Shown here one piece after another: positions 60,164 to 64,000 of a stretch of 64,000 nt of DNA (position 1 is its first letter; every line of letters starts with the position of its first letter). The stretch is from Betaproteobacteria bacterium UKL13-2 (GTDB taxonomy: Bacteria; Pseudomonadota; Gammaproteobacteria; Burkholderiales; Usitatibacteraceae), in the NCBI GenBank assembly GCA_001602455.1, contig CP012157.1, positions 3,095,733 through 3,159,732 of the forward strand, read 5' to 3'. The notes below the pieces were generated by a model. It was not told the DNA's origin and searched no databases. It saw nothing but the letters and a program-made list of their open reading frames with translations. Made by a program: the position numbers and the translations under genes.

Positions 60164-62422
60164 ATGCGTACCGCTCCCATTTTGTCTGCCCGAAGAGCCA
60201 GAGGCTCTTTACATTTTTGTCGTGGCGCTAAGTCACCCACAATATTGCGCCGCAGCATTCTGATTTTTTTTGCATTCCTCGTGTTTTACGCGGTGAGCAC
60301 GTCGCTCGCATTGACCTTCGGCAATAACGCTGCCGCTGCGCCAACAAAGTCTGGCGGCCCGGTGCCGGTGACACCAACCGTATTAAGTGAAGCGGCTGCC
60401 TCGGCACAGTCCAAACAAGCGCTTTCTCCATCTCTTTCGCCGATCGAAAAAGAGTGGCTTGCCGCGCGCAGCGCATTTGAACGCCGCGACGTTCCGACTC
60501 TAGCGGCGGCAAAAGATCGTTTTCAATCCCGTCCCGATTTTGTCTTATCGCCGTATGTCACGTTCTGGTGGATCAATGCCCAGCTCGCCCAATCGGCACA
60601 AAGCGCTCGTGCGCTCGACTCCGATATTGAGCGTCTGGCATCGGCTTATCCTGAAGCACCTTTTACGGAGCTACTTCGGCGCGATTATCTGCGGGCGCTT
60701 GGTCGCATCGACGCATGGCCCCAATTTGGGCGCATACAAGCTAGCTATGCTGGCGATGACAGCGAAGTCGCCTGCCAGCGCCTACGTTTTCGCGCAACCA
60801 GTGATTTTGCCAATGCCGCCGATGACGCGAAGTCACTTTTTGCGCTGGCAAAGCCAGCCGCGATGGCGTGTTATGACCTGTTCGAGAAATTGGTCAAAGC
60901 GCGCGTAATCACGCAAGAGGAGCTTTGGCGACGGGCACGGACGCTGTTTGACGCAGGCTCGCTCGTCGATGCGCGGCGTACAACCGCATTGATTCCCGGC
61001 CTGAAGAGCGGCTTTGAGGCGGCGAGTGCCAACGCGAACCTAGACCCCCGGCACTTCTTGCAGAAAACGGTCGTGCAGGCTGGTGATCGTGCGCAGGTTG
61101 AGCTCACGCTACTCGCGATCACGCGTTTGGCGCGCACCAACACCGAGGCTGCGGTTTTTTGGCTCGAAAAAAATCAGAGCCACCTGCCGCCTGCGGCTCT
61201 CGCCCATGCGTGGGCACAAATTGCTTATCACGCGGCCATGCAACTGCAACCAGAGGCTTTGAACTGGTTTGCCAAAGCAACTGATACAGCCGCCTACACG
61301 CTAAATGATCAGCAGGCCGGATGGCGGGTGCGTGCCGCGCTTCGCGCCACCGCCGCCGATCCTTCCCAATGGGTCGTCGTCCGCAAGACGATTAGCCAAA
61401 TGTCGGAACAAGAACGCCGTGAGCCTGTGTGGCGTTACTGGCTGGCGCGCGCCATGGCGACATCGGCCTTGCCAGCCGATCAAGCGGCAGTACGCGCAGC
61501 GCGTGAGCAGCTCGCCCGTGAGAATCATTTTTATGCGGTTCTTGCCGCCGAAGAACTCGGTCAACTGACGGCGCCTAGTTTTATGGGGCATCTCCCCTCG
61601 AACGAGTCAATCGCGCGAGTGACCGAGCGTCATGCCGTGAAACGTGCCTTTGCCCTATACCGACTTGCCGAGTTAAAGCCCGACGCCAAAGACCTTCGGA
61701 ACGATGCATTGCGCGAATGGGTGTCGGCGATGCGCAATGCAGACGATGAGACACTACTGGCTGGCGCGGAAGCGGCGCGACGGCAAGGCTTACCAGATCG
61801 CGCCATCAACACGGCTGAGCGTACAAAATCACTTCACGATTTTGCCCAGCGCTTTCCGCTACCACACAGAGACACCTTGCAATCGCAAGCGAGTACGTTT
61901 GGCGTAGACGAGGCATGGGTGTTTGGACTAATTCGTCAGGAAAGCCGCTTTATGGTCGATGCGCGGTCCAGCGTCGGCGCCATTGGACTCATGCAGCTCA
62001 TGCCAGCAACGGCAAAATGGGCCGCACAGCAAGTCGGTATTAAAGATTTCTCTCTTACCCGCGTCGCCGATGTGGATATCAATCTTTCGCTTGGCACTTT
62101 TTATTTAAAGCATGTGCTTGATGACCTAGGCCACCCGGTGCTCGCAACCGCTGCGTACAACGCAGGGCCTGGGCGTGCACGGCGCTGGCGAGCAAGCACC
62201 CCCTTGGAAGGCGCGATTTATGCTGAATCTATCCCATTCAACGAGACCCGCGATTACGTCAAGAAAGTGATGCTGAACAAGTGGTATTACCAACACCGCC
62301 TGAATGGAAAATCTCTCCCGTTATCCCAGTTGATGGGGAGCGTTCCGGCAAAAAATAGTGCCCGGATCGCTGCCGTCACAAGTGCGCCGTCTGTCCTACT
62401 CACCTCGGCTGGTGGACGCTAG
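60164..62422 (+). CDS. slt: Soluble lytic murein transglycosylase (Slt70 type)
   Basis: The ATG at 60164 gives 752 residues. A membrane/signal segment (LIFFAFLVFYAVSTSLALTF, about 29-48) is followed by a long alpha-superhelical domain (about 100-590) and the C-terminal SLT domain. There the catalytic glutamate sits in VFGLIRQESRFMVDARS, with SVGAIGLMQLMPATAKWAAQ and VLATAAYNAGPGRARRWRAS completing the lysozyme-like fold. It cleaves peptidoglycan to 1,6-anhydro-muropeptides in the periplasm. The signal is preceded by a somewhat long N-region (28 residues), so a start further in is possible. Followed 12 bp later by the NDUFA9-like gene. Confidence 0.93.
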   Translation: MRTAPILSARRARGSLHFCRGAKSPTILRRSILIFFAFLVFYAVSTSLALTFGNNAAAAPTKSGGPVPVTPTVLSEAAASAQSKQALSPSLSPIEKEWLAARSAFERRDVPTLAAAKDRFQSRPDFVLSPYVTFWWINAQLAQSAQSARALDSDIERLASAYPEAPFTELLRRDYLRALGRIDAWPQFGRIQASYAGDDSEVACQRLRFRATSDFANAADDAKSLFALAKPAAMACYDLFEKLVKARVITQEELWRRARTLFDAGSLVDARRTTALIPGLKSGFEAASANANLDPRHFLQKTVVQAGDRAQVELTLLAITRLARTNTEAAVFWLEKNQSHLPPAALAHAWAQIAYHAAMQLQPEALNWFAKATDTAAYTLNDQQAGWRVRAALRATAADPSQWVVVRKTISQMSEQERREPVWRYWLARAMATSALPADQAAVRAAREQLARENHFYAVLAAEELGQLTAPSFMGHLPSNESIARVTERHAVKRAFALYRLAELKPDAKDLRNDALREWVSAMRNADDETLLAGAEAARRQGLPDRAINTAERTKSLHDFAQRFPLPHRDTLQSQASTFGVDEAWVFGLIRQESRFMVDARSSVGAIGLMQLMPATAKWAAQQVGIKDFSLTRVADVDINLSLGTFYLKHVLDDLGHPVLATAAYNAGPGRARRWRASTPLEGAIYAESIPFNETRDYVKKVMLNKWYYQHRLNGKSLPLSQLMGSVPAKNSARIAAVTSAPSVLLTSAGGR

Positions 62423-62434
62423 CGCCGGCATTAA

Positions 62435-63409
62435 ATGACGATGAAAAAAATACTTATCCTCGGCGGAAGTGGCTTTATTGGCAGTGCCGTTGCCGAAGCA
62501 CTCACTAAGCGCGGCGCATTTGTCACCATCCCGACCCGTGATCGCGAACGCGCCAAACACTTGCTTTTGCTTCCGACCTGCGATGTCGTCAGCGCCCGCG
62601 TGAGCGACCCTGATACGCTCGATGCACTGATTGGCGCTCACGATGTTGTCATTAACCTTGTCGGCATATTGCATGGTGACTTCGACGCAACACATGTCGC
62701 CTTCCCCAAACTGGTGGCAAAGATTTGCGCACGGCATAGGATTGACCGGCTTATCCATATGAGCGCCATCGGCGCGGACACTAACGGTCCCAGCCAATAC
62801 TTGCGATCTCGTGGCCGGGGAGAACGTGCAGTGTTAGAAGTGGCGGCAAAAAGCGGGCTGCCGATGACCATCTTCCGTCCCTCCGTTGTTTATGGTGCTA
62901 ATGATCAATTCCTGAATATGTTTTTACGGCTCGTTAATTTGTTTCCGGTAATCCCGCTAGGGTCTCCACACGCGACATTCCAAGTTATATGGGTGGAAGA
63001 TGTTGCCCGCGCCATCGCAATGGCAATCGATATGCCGCAAACAGCGGGCAAAACATACCCGCTTGTCGGCCCCAAGGTCTATACGCTTCGCGAGCTCGTA
63101 GAGTTTGTCATTGCGCTTTCCGGCAAACGACGAGCCATTATTGGACTCGGCCCGTTGTTCACTAAACTACAGGCCATGACGTTCGAACATTTACCGGGCA
63201 AGCTCATGACGCGTGACAATGTGGCGTCGATGAGCATTCCAAACACCTCGCCCGAACCGTTCCCAGCCATCTTTGGCGCACCAGCCGATATGGAAAGTAC
63301 AGTTAGAAGCTACCTACAATCCGCGGGCGGACGCGCCCGCTACCCGTATTTTCGTGAATGGGTCGCCGCGCCTCCGAGCAAAATTGACACAGCAAAGCGC
63401 ACCGCATGA
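62435..63409 (+). CDS. NDUFA9-like NAD(P)-binding (extended SDR) protein
   Basis: A 324-residue atypical SDR with the Rossmann motif MKKILILGGSGFIGSAVAEA, VINLVGILHGDFDATHVAFP, IDRLIHMSAIGADTNGPSQY, and FRPSVVYGANDQFLNMFLRL. It matches the complex I NDUFA9-like family common in proteobacteria, whose members keep the NAD(P)-binding site but lack the full catalytic Tyr-x-x-x-Lys (here Tyr-Leu-Arg-Ser-Arg). ATGs at 62435 and 62441 are both possible starts. Role in quinone or electron-transfer metabolism is often suggested, unproven here. Its stop overlaps the next start (ATGA). Confidence 0.85.
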   Translation: MTMKKILILGGSGFIGSAVAEALTKRGAFVTIPTRDRERAKHLLLLPTCDVVSARVSDPDTLDALIGAHDVVINLVGILHGDFDATHVAFPKLVAKICARHRIDRLIHMSAIGADTNGPSQYLRSRGRGERAVLEVAAKSGLPMTIFRPSVVYGANDQFLNMFLRLVNLFPVIPLGSPHATFQVIWVEDVARAIAMAIDMPQTAGKTYPLVGPKVYTLRELVEFVIALSGKRRAIIGLGPLFTKLQAMTFEHLPGKLMTRDNVASMSIPNTSPEPFPAIFGAPADMESTVRSYLQSAGGRARYPYFREWVAAPPSKIDTAKRTA

Positions 63410-64000
63410 TTTCGCTCGTGATTGGCAACAAAAATTATTCATCTTGGTCCATGCGACCGTGGGTCCTACTCAAGGCGCTCGACATTCCATTCCAAGAGGT
63501 GATGCTGAAGTTTCATTCGCCTGAATGGGATCAACACATCGCCAACTATTCGCCGTCAAAACAGGTTCCCGTGTTGTGGGATGGTGAAGTCGGTAACAGT
63601 CACAGCATCTGCGTTTGGGAATCGAATGCGATTTACGAGTACTTGGCGGAACAATTTCCGACGCATGGGGTATGGCCACAAGACAAAATGGCGCGCACCC
63701 ACGCCCGCGCCATTGTTGCGGAAATGCACGCTGGCTTCAGGCCACTACGATTAGCGATGCCAATGAACATCCGATCGCGCTTCCCCGGCTTGGGCATGAA
63801 TGCCGATGTCGAAAAAAATATCAACCGACTCGAATCGCTTTGGCGCCAAGCGCGCATGCGCTTTGGTTCGCCTTCGGGAAGTGGCCCTTTTCTGTTTGGT
63901 GCCTTTTCTGCAGCGGATGCGATGTTCGCACCGGTTGTCATGCGCTTTATGACCTACACCCCCCCGCTAGCCGCTGATACGGAAGCGTATTGCACCGCCG
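63406..64000 (+). CDS. Glutathione S-transferase family protein (right end cut by window)
   Basis: From the ATG at 63406 a frame of 198 codons runs off the right edge: MISLVIGNKNYSSWSMRPWV, LLKALDIPFQEVMLKFHSPE, SPSKQVPVLWDGE, ICVWESNAIYEYLAEQFP, then an all-helical C-terminal domain ending at about RFMTYTPPLAADTEAYCTA. The KQVPVL with cis-proline and the E-S-xAI motif mark the glutathione site of the thioredoxin-fold domain. The NYSSWS start is shared by a proteobacterial GST group of unknown substrate. Translation overlaps the upstream SDR gene by 4 bp, so the two are coupled. Confidence 0.9.
   Translation, partial: MISLVIGNKNYSSWSMRPWVLLKALDIPFQEVMLKFHSPEWDQHIANYSPSKQVPVLWDGEVGNSHSICVWESNAIYEYLAEQFPTHGVWPQDKMARTHARAIVAEMHAGFRPLRLAMPMNIRSRFPGLGMNADVEKNINRLESLWRQARMRFGSPSGSGPFLFGAFSAADAMFAPVVMRFMTYTPPLAADTEAYCTA

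Overview
The window reads as a chromosomal segment of a betaproteobacterium, probably Burkholderiales-like. The grounds are a mid-50s GC impression, a fused NAD-dependent formate dehydrogenase, a TctCBA tricarboxylate-type transporter with a Bug-type receptor, a betaproteobacterial proteasome homolog, an FrmB-like esterase and several beta-type housekeeping genes. No rRNA, tRNA or CRISPR array was seen. Names rest on motif recognition by eye, not on searches.

Layout. 1-6.1 kb is an accessory island: a HigBA toxin-antitoxin pair, a dead DDE-integrase fragment, a REP-associated tyrosine transposase (RAYT) element, three 140-bp internally deleted derivatives of that element, fragments of a transglutaminase-type gene, a TIR-like (CAP12-type) probable NADase and an AT-rich orphan gene. 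6.1-23.6 kb is devoted to peptides: three paralogous peptide-binding proteins, a DppBCDF-like ABC transporter, an M61 aminopeptidase, gamma-glutamyltransferase and a lipoprotein FKBP, with a CinA-like protein, a phosphatase and a proteasome homolog/Hsp15/YceI operon between them. 23.8-32.8 kb is rich in toxin-antitoxin modules: BrnTA, an AbiEi/AbiEii-like pair and a PIN/AbrB pair that lies between two arrays of 77-bp direct repeats. 33.5-44.6 kb is central metabolism: a tartrate/malate dehydrogenase, formate dehydrogenase, 2,4-dienoyl-CoA reductase and succinyl-CoA synthetase. 44.6-50 kb holds a DUF2889 gene, a Ser/Thr kinase and a secreted DUF1501/DUF1800 pair. 50.2-55.2 kb is an oxalate-degradation cluster (oxc, frc, a stand-alone formyl-transferase/hydrolase and a divergent Crp/Fnr regulator). 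55.5-59 kb is tctCBA. The right end carries a TerC protein, a soluble lytic transglycosylase, an NDUFA9-like dehydrogenase and a partial glutathione S-transferase.

How it works together. Oxalate would be activated by Frc, decarboxylated by Oxc and released as formate, which the formate dehydrogenase at 34.8-39.6 kb oxidises to CO2 with NADH. The TctCBA system beside the oxalate genes could import a carboxylate substrate. The peptide transporter, GGT and M61 peptidase suggest use of small peptides or glutathione-derived dipeptides.

The most unusual content is the density of small repeats. (A) A repeat of about 130 bp ends in GGGAACTTCTAAAAACC and often occurs as inverted pairs around a palindrome. 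(B) A repeat of 45-230 bp starts exactly at a TAG stop codon in all four copies seen. (C) The RAYT-derived mini-elements. (D) The 77-bp arrays. Several of these alter adjacent coding sequences (chimeric starts, a displaced signal peptide, truncated genes).
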